Below, one piece after another: positions 54,101 through 64,000 of a stretch of 64,000 nucleotides of DNA. The DNA is from Lineus longissimus (lineage: Eukaryota > Nemertea > Pilidiophora > Heteronemertea > Lineidae), in NCBI RefSeq assembly GCF_910592395.1, contig NC_088310.1:6019501-6083500 (forward strand). The letters run 5' to 3'. How positions within the stretch are numbered: the stretch's first letter is position 1; the number at the start of each line of letters is the position of its first letter. The notes under the pieces were generated by a model. That model ran no database searches. It was not told the DNA's origin and saw nothing but the letters and a program-made list of their open reading frames with translations. A program made the position numbers and the translations under genes.

Positions 54101-57100
54101 CCGAGTACAAACAATCAATGGTGCTGTGCTCTCAATAAGGAATACATTTGAGGAAGTCAGGCATTCGTCACTAATCCAAGTGCTCAGACAACAAGGGATA
54201 TGTCTACAGGCTGATGCCAGTGACACTGATCAAGATCGGGGCCCATAGCTCAGTCAACAAGTGAGAGGCCTAAAGACAAGGCTCTCTGTTGGTCTCAAAG
54301 TACCAACAAGTAAGAGGTCTATTATAAAGGCTGATGTCAGCGATGAAGCTCTCTAGTTTCCCAGTGCTCAGACAACAAGTGAGAGGTCTAATATAAAGGC
54401 TGCTGTCAGTGATGAAGGTCTCTGGTTTCCCAGTGCTCAGACAACAAGTGAGAGGTCTAATATAAAGGCTGATGTCAGCGATGAAGCTCTCTAGTTTCCC
54501 AGTGCTCAGACAACAAGTGAGAGGTCTATTATAAAGGCTGCTGTCAGTGATGAAGGTCTCTGGTTTCCCAGTGCTCAGACAACAAGTGGAGGTCTAATAT
54601 AAAGGCTGATGTCAGCAATGAAGCCCTCTGGTTTCCCAGTGCTCAGACAACAAGTGAGAGGTCTATTATAAAGGCTGATGTCAGCGATGAAGCCCTGCTC
54701 AGACAACAAGTGAGAGGTCTATTATAAAGGCTGATGTCAGCGATGAAGCTCTCTGGTTTCCCAGTGCTCAGACAACAAGTGAGAGGTCTATTATAAAGGC
54801 TGCTGTCAGTGATGAAGGTCTCTGGCTTCCCAGTGCTCAGATGACAAGTGAGAGATCCATTATAAAAGCTGCTGTCAGTGATGAAGCTCTCTGGTTTCCC
54901 AGTGCTCGACAACAAGAGAGAGGAAGGCTGCTGTCTTGAGATATGATGGTATACCACCCGCATGGTCATAGGATTTGATTACATCATTCTTCAAATGATG
55001 ACCCATGTACTAGTGCCAAACTCGCCCACACACCAGAGTCTCCTGAAGGTAACTCCTTGGCTCTGTAGCCTAGCCCGACCAAAGCAAGCAACCCCCTCCT
55101 ACCCCAAAAACAAATCCAACAGCAACACCAATCCAAATTTACAGTACAAACCCAGACCTGGAATGACAAGCACCTTCACCCAACCACAAAAGCAGCTCAC
55201 AGACAGTGGGAACCTCCCTGCCATATATTCTACAGCTGATGCAGCCCACCAGTTCCACATGAATTCAACCCCACTAAATAACCTATTCAAATGTAGATAT
55301 CAGATCAGCAGCTTCAAGGAAACATTAACCCTATAACACCTCCCGACAGAAACTAGGTCAATGCTTGAAGGGATTAGCCAGCACAGGTACCACAAGTACA
55401 GGGTGGAGGACTCCAGGTACTGGGCAGCTATAATAATAGTGCAAAAGAATTTCAGAGGCTGTTTCAAATTCTTATTCAACTGACGGCTTAGATATGAGAA
55501 GAAAGTTCCTGATAAGCTAATGACTAGTAGTAACCATGGCAACCATCATTGTACAGGCATTCCTTGAGAAGATGAAGCAGGCCTTATTTGCAGACACACA
55601 GGTTAACCAATTGTCACAACAGATCAATAGTGGGGTTATTCACACAATGACAATGGAGTTGGAGATATCAATGGCACATTGGTTAGAACACTGGGCTCAT
55701 AGGTTGTGACTATCAGGGGGTTGTGATTTCCACTTTTTTCTTTTGTCCTTGAGCGAGGCACTTTCCCCACCTTGCTGAGAATCTTATCTAAATCATGTGT
55801 ATTCAACTTGAATATATAGTAACTTGAACCCATTGCCAAGTTGCTGAAATAAAGGTATGCGTCACTGTCATGGGGGGGGGGGGGGGGGGGGGGGGCGGGA
55901 CTTACTGACACTTGAGTGTGTAACCTTAACAAGTTCTTTTTAGTCAATAAAAATATCAACTCACTTGTATTTGAATTTGATTTTTCCTCATGTTCATTAT
56001 TCTCAGTCGGTGACTTTGGCTCCTCATCATCATCAAAAAGATGTTGACCTGTTGGAATGAGAATAATTTAGAGAAGATAAGATACATGCGTCATCAGGAT
56101 GAGGGGAAGGAAAGAGCAGCATGTAGTATGTCACCTGTCCTGGAATGAAAGCAAAACTCAGAGCTCCCACCAACTGAAAATATTCATGAAATAAATTAAA
56201 GCCAATGTTTTGAACATCAGCTGGGAAAATGAATCTGAGATGTAATGTACTATAACTCCTATACTCATTCTTACTCCTTCACAACTGTAGGTTAAAATCA
56301 TGATAAGTTGTTTAAATTAAAGTACTTTAAACAGCCAATATTGTAAAACTTTTATATTTGAAGCAAAAACATCCTCAATGAACCTGGGAACTATGAAAAA
56401 ATTTATGATTTCAGTCACTCTCTGCAGCCAAAGTTCATAGAAAACAACTGATTACTCGATCCAAATCTGACACGGAGAGTGCAAATTCAACACAGTCAAT
56501 ACTCATCAACATCGCGGGAAAACGGGAGATTTAGCGCTAGAGTCAGACAAACGCATTCGATTTCCATTACACTAGGCATGTGTAAAGTAACTATTTCCGG
56601 ACCAAGCCAAAACACAACCAATTACAAACTGTCCTATACAGGAACCTTCAACATCTTAATTTTTTTTAAATAAGCCTATATCGCAAGAAACACGCCAGTT
56701 ATGAAGGTGGGGATCGAACTAACTGGAGTAAGATGAGGAAACATGGGTTTATTGCCATTTGAAACTATAGGGAACCTGCAGTGCTGCCATCTATCCTTTA
56801 ATGCTTCAAGACAACCCAAGCACTTAGCACTAGCAGATCAATAACTTTCCGCCGATGGAGGAGTGATACGTCACATTAGGCGGTAATGTCACACGCTGCG
56901 GGAAGTGGACACTTATGAATGTACACCATGTCAGAGGATAAATAAACAAGCTGTAGGTTTTTGATTTTGAAATATTAGATGAAGGAAAGTAATTTTTAAC
57001 CAGATAAAACAAAATTTAATTTTTAATTTAAGCAGGTGGAATTGGAAGGTTATTGAAATACTTTTTGAAACATGTTATACGTCCAATTTCATTATTTCAC

Positions 57101-58421
57101 CCATCAGTTATCCCATCCAATAATGTTATAATACAAGTTGGAATAATACAACTGGCCCAATGACCTATATTTGATATAAGAAACCAATTAATTGAAAACC
57201 AGTTAGAAAATTTGTTTTAATACCTCAACTTGTGTATCATGATTTTGTTATCTTTGATCAGAGATGACTGGCTTAACTGCAATTGCATCAATATCCAAAC
57301 ATTTTTTAGACAATACTTTTTTCAAAAATACATTTTTTGGTCCAAAATATACCATTATCTTCACCAACTATGATTTTTCCGTCGGTGATCTGCCTATGAG
57401 TAACCGGTGATTTGACATCGCCAAACTTCTAAGCATAACTCAAACTGTAAAAACATTCATCAAGAAAAAAGATTGAAAACAGAGTAACACTACTCTACCT
57501 TTAATGCTACTTACTTTGATGCTTGTCGGCCAACTGAATAAGTGAGCTGGCAATGTCTCGCCGCCGGTAAAAGCACATGACTTTGGCCTCAACATTTCCA
57601 TTTGGAGTCTGTAAAAGAAAGAACGAAAACAAAATGTTAATCCACAGAGAAATGACACTTTTTTTTCTGTTTCGCCTTTTCCTAGATTTTATACAGTGTA
57701 TCCCAGTAAATACTGTGTCATAGCCACCATGTACAAAATGCATGTGGCTTCATCTCATTCTCAAAGTTACTGATAAACTGGTTCAACTGATTTTGCTGAA
57801 ACTACGTCAAAGTAAAGAAAAGAGACCATAGACTCACCTTATTGAGTTCTTCGATCCTTCTGATTTGGAACGGAGTAGTTGAAGACGTCTCAAAGTAGAC
57901 ATAGTCTAAACAAAAAAAAACAACAAAAAGGTCTTTGTGTGAATATGAGATCAATAACCAACCGCAACAAAAAATAGTGCGCGTGTGCGTGATTTCATCA
58001 TTTATAGGTCGAATTTCGCGATAATCTCTGTTTCAAAAGCAAGGGCCTGACTCCTTTCCTTGACAGGAAACCTGACTTTTTAAATTGGCTTGATGACTTT
58101 GAGTGATATTCGGCAATTAAAAATCTTAAATTCATTAGGACCGCATCACAACCCAATTTGCATCGGCACCCTCAACTTTTTACAATTTTCGCAAAAATGT
58201 CATTCAAAGTTGGCCATAAGAAATTAGCTAGAAGTTACTTATAAAGTATAGACCCCAGTGGAATCATAAATTAGCTGTTAGGGAAGCCCTAATCTTCAAA
58301 ATCGATGGAGTGGTCAAGTGAAATTCTGCCGCGGTATCGCGGTATGCAGGGCATATCGACTCTTCCATGCTTTTCCATTGTAAATACACTTACCTCCAAC
58401 TCTGTACATATTTGCCGCCAT
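36118..58421 (-). CDS. Metastasis-associated protein, MTA1/2/3 family (NuRD subunit)
   Basis: MTA is the scaffold subunit of the NuRD chromatin-remodelling complex that binds and activates HDAC1/2 and holds RBBP4/7. The 21 exons are 58394-58421, 57838-57905, 57515-57608, 55965-56048, 49869-50053, 49209-49326, 48781-48889, 48378-48477, 47940-48128, 47520-47594, 47119-47177, 46716-46798, 46213-46329, 41796-41857, 41406-41631, 40690-40749, 39117-39326, 38797-38892, 38378-38442, 36948-37081 and 36118-36250. They join in phase to 764 residues. Domains: BAH (from [15 protein letters not shown], to about 165), ELM2 (about 176-285), SANT ([15 protein letters not shown], about 290-345), GATA finger (C393, C396, C414, C417) and an extra C2H2 finger (C450, C455, H468, H473). 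The MTA R1-type region (MKTRAAF...) follows, then a basic C-terminal RBBP-binding-like motif ([10 protein letters not shown]) and the terminal VVVIE. The acidic insert encoded by exon 4 is poorly conserved. It is probably the single pre-duplication orthologue of vertebrate MTA1-3, so no paralogue symbol is given. Confidence 0.94.
41406..41857 (-). other. MTA exons 14-15: C2H2 zinc finger split by an intron
   Basis: Exon 14 (41796-41857) ends after the two zinc-binding cysteines and exon 15 (41406-41631) supplies the two histidines. The joined finger has spacing C-x4-C-x12-H-x4-H with the conserved Phe and Leu of the hydrophobic core. It is followed by the [10 protein letters not shown] linker into the conserved MKTR region. 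Confidence 0.8.
43031..43045 (-). other. Candidate 15-nt micro-exon in MTA intron 13
   Basis: On the minus strand a T/G-rich tract ends in CATAG, followed by 15 nt and then GTAAGTTTG. With the flanking phase (1 nt carried from exon 13) it would insert ETGGY-type residues and leave the frame unchanged. It is not supported by homology, and could be a chance pair of splice signals. Confidence 0.3.
45404..45424 (-). other. Candidate 21-nt micro-exon in MTA intron 13
   Basis: On the minus strand TAACTATTTCAG precedes 21 nt that end before GTAAATG. The phase matches exon 13 and exon 14, adding DFLDSKP-like residues in frame. It is weaker than the 15-nt candidate because the donor is poor. Confidence 0.22.
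54170..54935. repeat. 69-bp VNTR in MTA intron 4
   Basis: About ten copies of a 69-bp unit are present (for example CAGACAACAAGTGAGAGGTC at its start, CCCAGTGCT at its end). The first copies (54170-54320) are degenerate and a few units carry short deletions. The unit is a multiple of three, so the minus strand stays open as a 23-residue repeat over 54643-54969. Confidence 0.92.
55660..55866 (+). mobile_element. Probable tRNA-derived SINE fragment in MTA intron 4
   Basis: A box-A-like TGGCACATTGGTTAG lies at about 55672 and a box-B-like GGTTGTGATTTCC at about 55719. A GTCCTTGAGCGAGGCAC core follows at about 55745, a wording I associate with several animal SINE families. A poly-G run starts at 55872, beyond the element. 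Identification is from motif memory only. Confidence 0.55.
55872..55896. repeat. Poly-G run
   Basis: About 25 consecutive G residues lie in MTA intron 4, directly after the SINE-like fragment. The length is prone to sequencing and assembly error. It is a G-quadruplex candidate on the plus strand. Confidence 0.9.
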
Positions 58422-59307
58422 TTCTGAGTTAAAGTGATTCTACTGACCCCAGCATACGTTTATTATCCTTATAAACTGCCAGAAGAAGTTGGTTAGATGA
58501 TGTAGTCCAATTTTGAACTGCAACCGGGGTCAAAAGACAGATCACAGAATCGCCATTTCTCCCCGGTCTTCTCTGTCTTCCTCCTCTCTTTTCACACGTG
58601 ACGTCATGCGTCCTTCGGCTATAATCGTTTACAGTCAGTTATTTAGACATATGATGACTCTTGTCAAAGTGGTACCTTCCATGGTATCAAACTCTAGCGT
58701 TTGAAATACTCTATCTAACCCCATCATTAGTTTAGTACAAAATTTCAGTGTAAAGACATAACATCCCGTGGAAGGTTTTGATTTTTTTTAATTAATGGTG
58801 TCATTTCCAAAATTAAAGGTTAAAGGTCAATGCCATCATTAAATTCCGAGTGGCCCTCAAATCATTCATGCATTTATCCATGACCAGGCATCTGCATATA
58901 CGCACTTTTGAAAAGTTTTTTTCGTATCAATCAGTTTCCAGAATTTTCCTAACCCACTCTGCGCCGTTAGGGTTTATAGGACACCCCATGTTGGGCCTCT
59001 TTGTGTACTATGATTTTACTTTTAAAAAACATTCAATTAATGCGCCTTTAGCCAAGAGGCTTGTTGCTATGCAACTGTGATTGACGTGAAGCCAGATAAC
59101 ACCTGTCTCTTACCACAGAATACGATTAGAAAAGATATAGTTCTCATTCATAAAAAATGTTTGGGTCAAACCCATATTGAGCGGATGAGTCCCCAAGATA
59201 TTTTGAGAAAAGAAAAAAATATATCATATAAGGGAAAAATAATGCCTCTGATTCGATTCATTCGTGACGGGTACTAACACAATTTGTTTAAAATCAATTC
59301 CCGGCCA

Positions 59308-59515
59308 CTAAATATTGTCAAAAAAGTTTTCCTGTTCCTTCGCAAAAGCCTCAAAATAAGGCCCGTTGGTTACATAATCTAACCAAGAATGTATTACTTG
59401 CTGTAGGCAATAATCACCAGAATCAGTTTCAGGCACTGTTTCTGCATCACCAAAGTTGCTTCACATCTCTTCTGTACTTGCAATCACAATCTAAATCCAT
59501 TAAAACAAAAAAGGA
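59308..59515 (-). pseudogene. Coding-like relic, possibly frameshifted
   Basis: On the minus strand 59308-59460 encodes an open 50-residue segment of protein-like composition (VIHSWLDYVTNGPYFEAF and a charged end ending FFDNI, then TAG). Directly upstream, in another frame, comes a short Cys/Asp/Arg-rich stretch (DLDCDCKYRRDVKQLW) that runs into a stop at the junction. One small indel would explain both. I recognise no family. It could be the decayed end of a gene or transposon, or a real last exon whose acceptor I cannot fix. Confidence 0.35.
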
Positions 59516-60320
59516 AAAACTATATGGGAGAATTGAAAAACATTTTGACGTGTCTTCGGGCGAGCCTTATTCACGGAAGAAAGTCACTGCGCGCACTATT
59601 GCCTGTGGATCCCACCGACCTCGGGTATAGTTTTAATTTTTTTGAAATAAAAAGCCGCCTGCTGCTGTGTCAGAGATGTTCCGAAGCGCTCATGGCCAGG
59701 ATTGGAAAAGCGCTATGAAGGCGAAACTGCAGTGTATACATGTAGATAGCATATGCGAAACTCAACATTTCACTCGGACTCCTACCTAAACGGGCACCTG
59801 AATGACTTCGGCTCAGTTCCAAAATGCGCCACGCCCAACATACATCATTCGTCTTCATACTTCTGTGGAATAAGATCAATATGGAGACGTTTATCAGAAT
59901 CGAATTAACGCTCGCTCTCTGGGTCTGGTTCTAGTTCAGAACACAATACTAGTCCGTGACTAACTTCACGGGGAACTTGGCCTTATATGGTGCGAATAAA
60001 CTTTTCTTTTCAGAATTAGCTGAAAATCTTCACTCCATGGCGTCCCAGAGGGGTCAAAAACATATTTTGAGCGAATGGGATTTTGCGCCTACTAGATTTT
60101 TTGACGTGGCATTATCGATTGTTCAATAAGGACGTCGACCTGCCTCGCCTGCGCAGGGAATCGGGAATTTATTGCAAACAATTTTCATTGACCATCTTCA
60201 AGTTCCATGATATAGTCTTGTGCAAAGGTGAATATATTTTACAATCTCGATGACTTGTGCGATATGAATGAGATATTTCTGTGCAACTCTCTAGCGTCGA
60301 GGTTTTGGTGCCCTCCGGAC

Positions 60321-60562
60321 GAGGTGGACCGACTAGGATGACGCAATGGACTGCCCCGTGAGTATAGGTTTGAGGCACGCCGTGAATACGGCCGGTGTAA
60401 AACGTTTGAATTGTACTAGGACCCCGCGGGGACCATAGACCATAATCTTTAGAACAATTATATACCCCCCCCCCCCCGTCAAAATACAAATAGACTCCTG
60501 GGGCAGCCCATTGCGTCATCCTAATTGGATCTTGTAAGTGTGAGGGGCGAGGCCGGTCCACT
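60321..60562. repeat. Inverted repeat of about 240 bp
   Basis: The arm 60334-60357 (AGGATGACGCAATGGACTGC and on) is complementary to 60500-60523 with about one mismatch. Outer words (GTGGACC at 60324, GGTCCAC at 60555) also pair. This resembles a small foldback or MITE remnant. Confidence 0.6.
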
Positions 60563-60717
60563 ACATCCGGAGTGTAAACAGGACCGGACTCTCGTATATT
60601 TCCACATTTCTACTTCTATACCGGTGACTCGGCTCTGAAGCTGGGTGGGTCTGTCCCGTATACGTAATTTTATCCCAAAATTTGACTCGGTCTTGTTTAG
60701 AATTAGCGAATGAACCC

Positions 60718-60930
60718 GGACTGAAGAGGTCCCGGAGAAGTGTCAGAATACAACAGGACCGGACACTTTTCTAGGGACACTTGTGACTGCTACACCGCCG
60801 AGTCAAATTCTGACGGTGAACACGGACTGAAGAGGTCCAGGAGAAGCGTCACTGAGAATACAATAGGATCGGACACTTTTGTAGGGGGACATTTGTGACT
60901 GCTACACCGAGTCAAATTCTGAAGGTGAAG
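60718..60930. repeat. Two tandem copies of a ~105-bp unit
   Basis: Both copies start CGGACTGAAGAGGTCC and contain CGGACACTTTT, TGTGACTGCTACACC and GAGTCAAATTCTGA. The second begins at about 60823. The copies differ by a few small indels. There is no coding potential. Confidence 0.85.
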
Positions 60931-61526
60931 ACGAAAACGCACTAACAAACGCTACCCAACGGCTACAGCGTCCAGATTGTGATCACGCGTCGGCCATGGT
61001 ATAGAGCATCAGATTAGGGTTTCGTCCAAAAATGGTCAGCATGCAGACTACGCGGTGGTCCACCGGCTCTCCTCAGTCACTCTCCCGTCAAGTTCCCCTC
61101 GACGGTGCCTGTTTTCTTTTATGGTCGTTGGTCCGTCCTTTTTGAGAACCCGAATAAAAGACGAAGGCGCGAATGGCGAATGGTCAACGAATTCAACACC
61201 TGTCTGAATGCGTAAGGAACTCTGCGTTAGAGTCAAACGCCAGCGTAGCTAACATACTCCTTCTGTGAATTTCATTCACAATCAAAATCCTTCAAAGCGA
61301 AAGATCGCCGTAAAAGAAATCACAAGCATGCACAAGAAAAGTTTTTCATACCAGACGGAACTTCGACTATTGTGTTACGTAAGATCACCAGATCCGAATG
61401 TACAATGTATCGCGTCTTTTAAGTAAAGCTGTTTTCCGAGACATAACGCACACTTCGAAATTCAGGAATACGCAAACCGCGACTTACCGGCGGTGAACGT
61501 CACGAATCATACGTACAAATAAACGA

Positions 61527-61692
61527 TCAACGCCGGTAGATCGGCGTGGGAATACGAGATGACTCGCGAATTGGATTGCCCAGGATAGGGTGATTTTGAA
61601 TGGGTAAAGTGCGCTCGTCGAATATACGGACTGTATCAACTGACATCGAAGTTTCGTCAGAAGTTACAACACTCTCATTGTCTGGACCACGT
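61527..61692 (-). CDS. Possible terminal exon of an unknown gene
   Basis: A long pyrimidine tract ending CTCCTTTAG (about 61693-61701) precedes an open 55-residue frame ending in TGA at 61527. It starts KKRGPDNESVV, is Ser/Thr-rich, and ends in a basic Pro-containing tail (SSRIPTPIYRR). A hydrophobic stretch lies just upstream if the frame is read through. I recognise no family. It could be the cytoplasmic tail of a membrane protein whose other exons lie upstream, or a chance open frame. Confidence 0.25.
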
Positions 61693-61976
61693 TTCTTTCT
61701 AAAGGAGTACCAAATGGAATAAAACAGAACAAAACTCATTTCGTTTTTAACGATTGCTATTATCTTAAGAAGCTGATATCGACAATTGCAACCTTCTGAA
61801 ACCATTTAGTGATACCTTCATGGTAATGGTGTTAAAGAAAAACGCCAGCGTAAGCTAAACTAAGCGTTATCTAGTAGCAGGACGCGCCAATATTACTGCT
61901 GACGCCAACTGCTCAATCGGGCTCTCAATGAACCTAACTATCATGCAACTTTCAAAAACGGTATTAGAGCGCACAA

Positions 61977-62195
61977 TCAATGATAAATGTTTTGTCTCAA
62001 AAGCGATAAAAAATCAATCTTGATATAGCGGGTATTGTCCCTAGCCTTCATTTTGGGGTTCTTTTCAATGTTTTTTAGTTCAGGATCTAAACAAAAGTAT
62101 TTTGCAGGCGAAAATGCGCCAATGCTTTGAGGTAAAATCAATAATGAAGCATAACATAGAATTGAGAGAAGGTGTATGGGAATTTTGCTCCCCAT
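61977..62195 (-). CDS. Small open frame with predicted signal peptide
   Basis: The frame encodes 72 residues. The start (MGSKIPIHLLSILCYASLLI and on, to SIGA) is a textbook signal peptide with a basic n-region, a Leu/Ile core and small residues at the cleavage site. The remaining part is short and charged. No convincing splice donor joins it to 61527-61692. It could be a small secreted peptide or a chance frame. Confidence 0.25.
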   Translation of the reverse strand: MGSKIPIHLLSILCYASLLILPQSIGAFSPAKYFCLDPELKNIEKNPKMKARDNTRYIKIDFLSLLRQNIYH

Positions 62196-64000
62196 GTATG
62201 ATCCAGCGTAATTTAGATCAGTATCGGGTTTGAAATATTAGGCCAATGATATCCCTTTTCTTCAGGAAGGACTAATGACCATAAATCAAATGGGGGGGGG
62301 GGGGGGGTCATGCTGTATGTGTTAATTGCGTTTAAAATGGGCAGATAGAATTATGTTTTCGTAATGCCCCCTTTCGTCATGTTTACCGTAGTTAGTTTCC
62401 GTGACAAGATCCGTGGACATTAACACCGCAGGGCTTTAGAGGGAGAGCGTTTGGGATTAATGTTTACTGATGTCAACGCTAATACCTACTAACGTCAATT
62501 CAGCAACACATTACTCTATTCAGGTCTGATCAAAAGTCATATGAATCTTTAATCTTTGGAGCTAGGCCTAATAGTCAGCAGTTATTCGCATATATAATGG
62601 GGAAAAAAATCGATATCATGACGGTTTTTACACCCAGTATACATGTACATGTATATAGCCTAAACGAAAATATTTTCCCCAATGATGCAACATCACCCAA
62701 GTGTCTGACCAAATGAAGCTCAGTTGATATATATGACGGGAATTATAGTATCGATTGATTGTGAAACATGGTGGTGACGAATACCGGTGTGACATACGTC
62801 ATAGCTAGAGAGAATTTTTAACCATTCCGTATACGTCGGTGCACCTTGTCGGAGTTCTAGGCCTACTGACAGTAACTGGTTAAAGGGGACCACGATGGAC
62901 ATTTAGCCATCCAGGTAGGAAAGAGTTAATGGGGAACACAATAGGGTGTACTCATCCGTGCCGTTAAGGGTTAATGGGGCACACGATAGGTGCATGTATT
63001 TCAGGATTAAAGCTTTGGCAAGGAAATGGTTAATTTGAGGCCCGCGATGGGTTGCCGTGTTCGTAATACAGGGGTACTTTCTCAGCCCTTTAATGACCCA
63101 AAGTCTATTCCACCCAACCTTACCAAAATATGCATGTCTCATGTATGTACAATCCATTGGTGTTCATGGTCAACTCTAGTTGGAATGGAATTCCGATCCG
63201 AAGTAGCAGCAGCTTGATATCGATATGTTGAAGAAATTGCGTAGTTATGAAAACATTGTCTCTAGGTTAACATCAAGTTCTGAGGATTATCGATCCGTTT
63301 CTAATCACCCATTGGTCTGGTAAAAAGATGACGGGACAGCAGTAATGACTGTGAGTTGGCCCCTTATAATTTTCACACCTGACGAGGGGTAGGCGGAGCT
63401 CTTGGACTGACGATGTTCCTCAGTGTCCTGATTACAGCGTTGAGGTGAATAAAAACGACATATTTTTGTAATTGGGACCAAAACACTACAACGGACACCC
63501 TTACGGACTGGGTGAAGGTGTCCTTATACTTATAGCGATGTGTCCTTGATAGCGAGCGGGATGTCCTGCTCACTAACATTTAAACAATGCAAAAGGCATG
63601 TGAGTGATCATGATCATGACTCGCTTTGTTACAGGAAATCGCATTCCGCGGTCCAGACCCAATGCAATTCGACCAGATTGAGATGAACCTTGCTAAATTT
63701 TAGACGGAATCAGATTCGAAGGGTTAACTTTGAGAGATAGTTTGGTTTTCCCTTCCTACAATGATGCAAGTTAGAGTTCGACTTTGAAACCCCCAACCCG
63801 GCCCCGCCCACCCAATGAGTATTGATATCTTTTATACACATATTCAATACTGGCCTGGCCCTACGTGACTCGTCGGTGCCTTTCACAAACGATTCGTAAG
63901 CTTTTTGCTCCGTCCGTTCTTAATCTTAGATCGGTGAAAGTAGAGTAATACACTTTGTCATCTCTCAGCTGAGGAAATAATGCTTGGCTTTATAGCGGTG

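Larger units (their letters stand above)
58422..64000. other. MTA upstream region without a recognised gene
   Basis: This is 5.6 kb upstream of the MTA start, holding its promoter (not pinpointed). It contains a coding-like relic at 59308-59515, an inverted repeat (60321-60562), a tandem duplication (60718-60930), a possible terminal exon (61527-61692) with a possible signal-peptide exon (61977-62195), a poly-C run near 60466-60478 and a poly-G run near 62291-62307. The rest shows nothing I can support. Confidence 0.5.

Noticed and set aside
60169-60561. 130-residue minus-strand frame
   Set aside because: It is created by the inverted repeat and a poly-C run (Gly stretch); no domain is visible.
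1-64000. CRISPR arrays, operons, ribosome binding sites, rRNA or tRNA genes
   Set aside because: The window is a spliced animal genome. No rRNA, intact tRNA or regular spacer array was seen; the only tRNA-like boxes belong to SINE-like elements.

Overview
This is eukaryotic, animal DNA. Every protein gene is split by GT-AG introns of about 0.1 to 6 kb, the window is AT-rich, and it carries SINE-like and MITE-like repeats, microsatellites and poly-G runs. The encoded proteins (SCCPDH-like, sphingosine-1-phosphate phosphatase, COMMD1, INTS7, MTA) match bilaterian families. The base composition and the SINE core suggest a marine invertebrate, deuterostome or lophotrochozoan; I cannot name the species. 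All exon boundaries below were read by hand from splice signals, reading phase and family similarity, and all summed reading frames close correctly.

Layout: (1) 1361-6989 and 8069-12981, minus strand: two tandem SCCPDH-like oxidoreductase genes (A, 9 coding exons; B, 12 coding exons plus an alternative exon). (2) 13976-17556, plus strand: a three-exon sphingosine-1-phosphate phosphatase gene, divergent from SCCPDH-B, with a 506-bp MITE just inside intron 1. (3) 21138-23009, minus: COMMD1 (3 exons). (4) 23109-30053, plus: Integrator subunit 7 (16 exons), whose ATG lies 99 bp from the COMMD1 ATG, so the two probably share a bidirectional promoter. (5) 36118-58421, minus: a metastasis-associated protein (MTA, NuRD complex) gene with 21 coding exons. 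(6) 58422-64000: no recognised gene; it holds short coding-like relics, an inverted repeat and tandem repeats.

The genes do not form one pathway. They cover lipid metabolism or lipid-associated oxidoreductases, sphingolipid turnover, endosomal sorting (COMMD1, Commander complex), RNA 3' end processing and transcription attenuation (INTS7), and chromatin remodelling (MTA).

The most notable observation is in SCCPDH-B. Two homologous 118-nt exons (10246-10363 and 10091-10208) have the same phase and are separated by only 37 bp. Each alone keeps the frame, and both together or neither breaks it. This is the classic layout of mutually exclusive alternative splicing. Other points are intron loss or gain between the two SCCPDH paralogs, a complete C2H2 zinc finger inside the MTA protein, candidate in-frame micro-exons in an MTA intron, a 69-bp intronic VNTR that stays open as a 23-residue repeat, and a perfectly complementary A-B-A'-B' inverted repeat with pseudoknot topology at 34866-34940.
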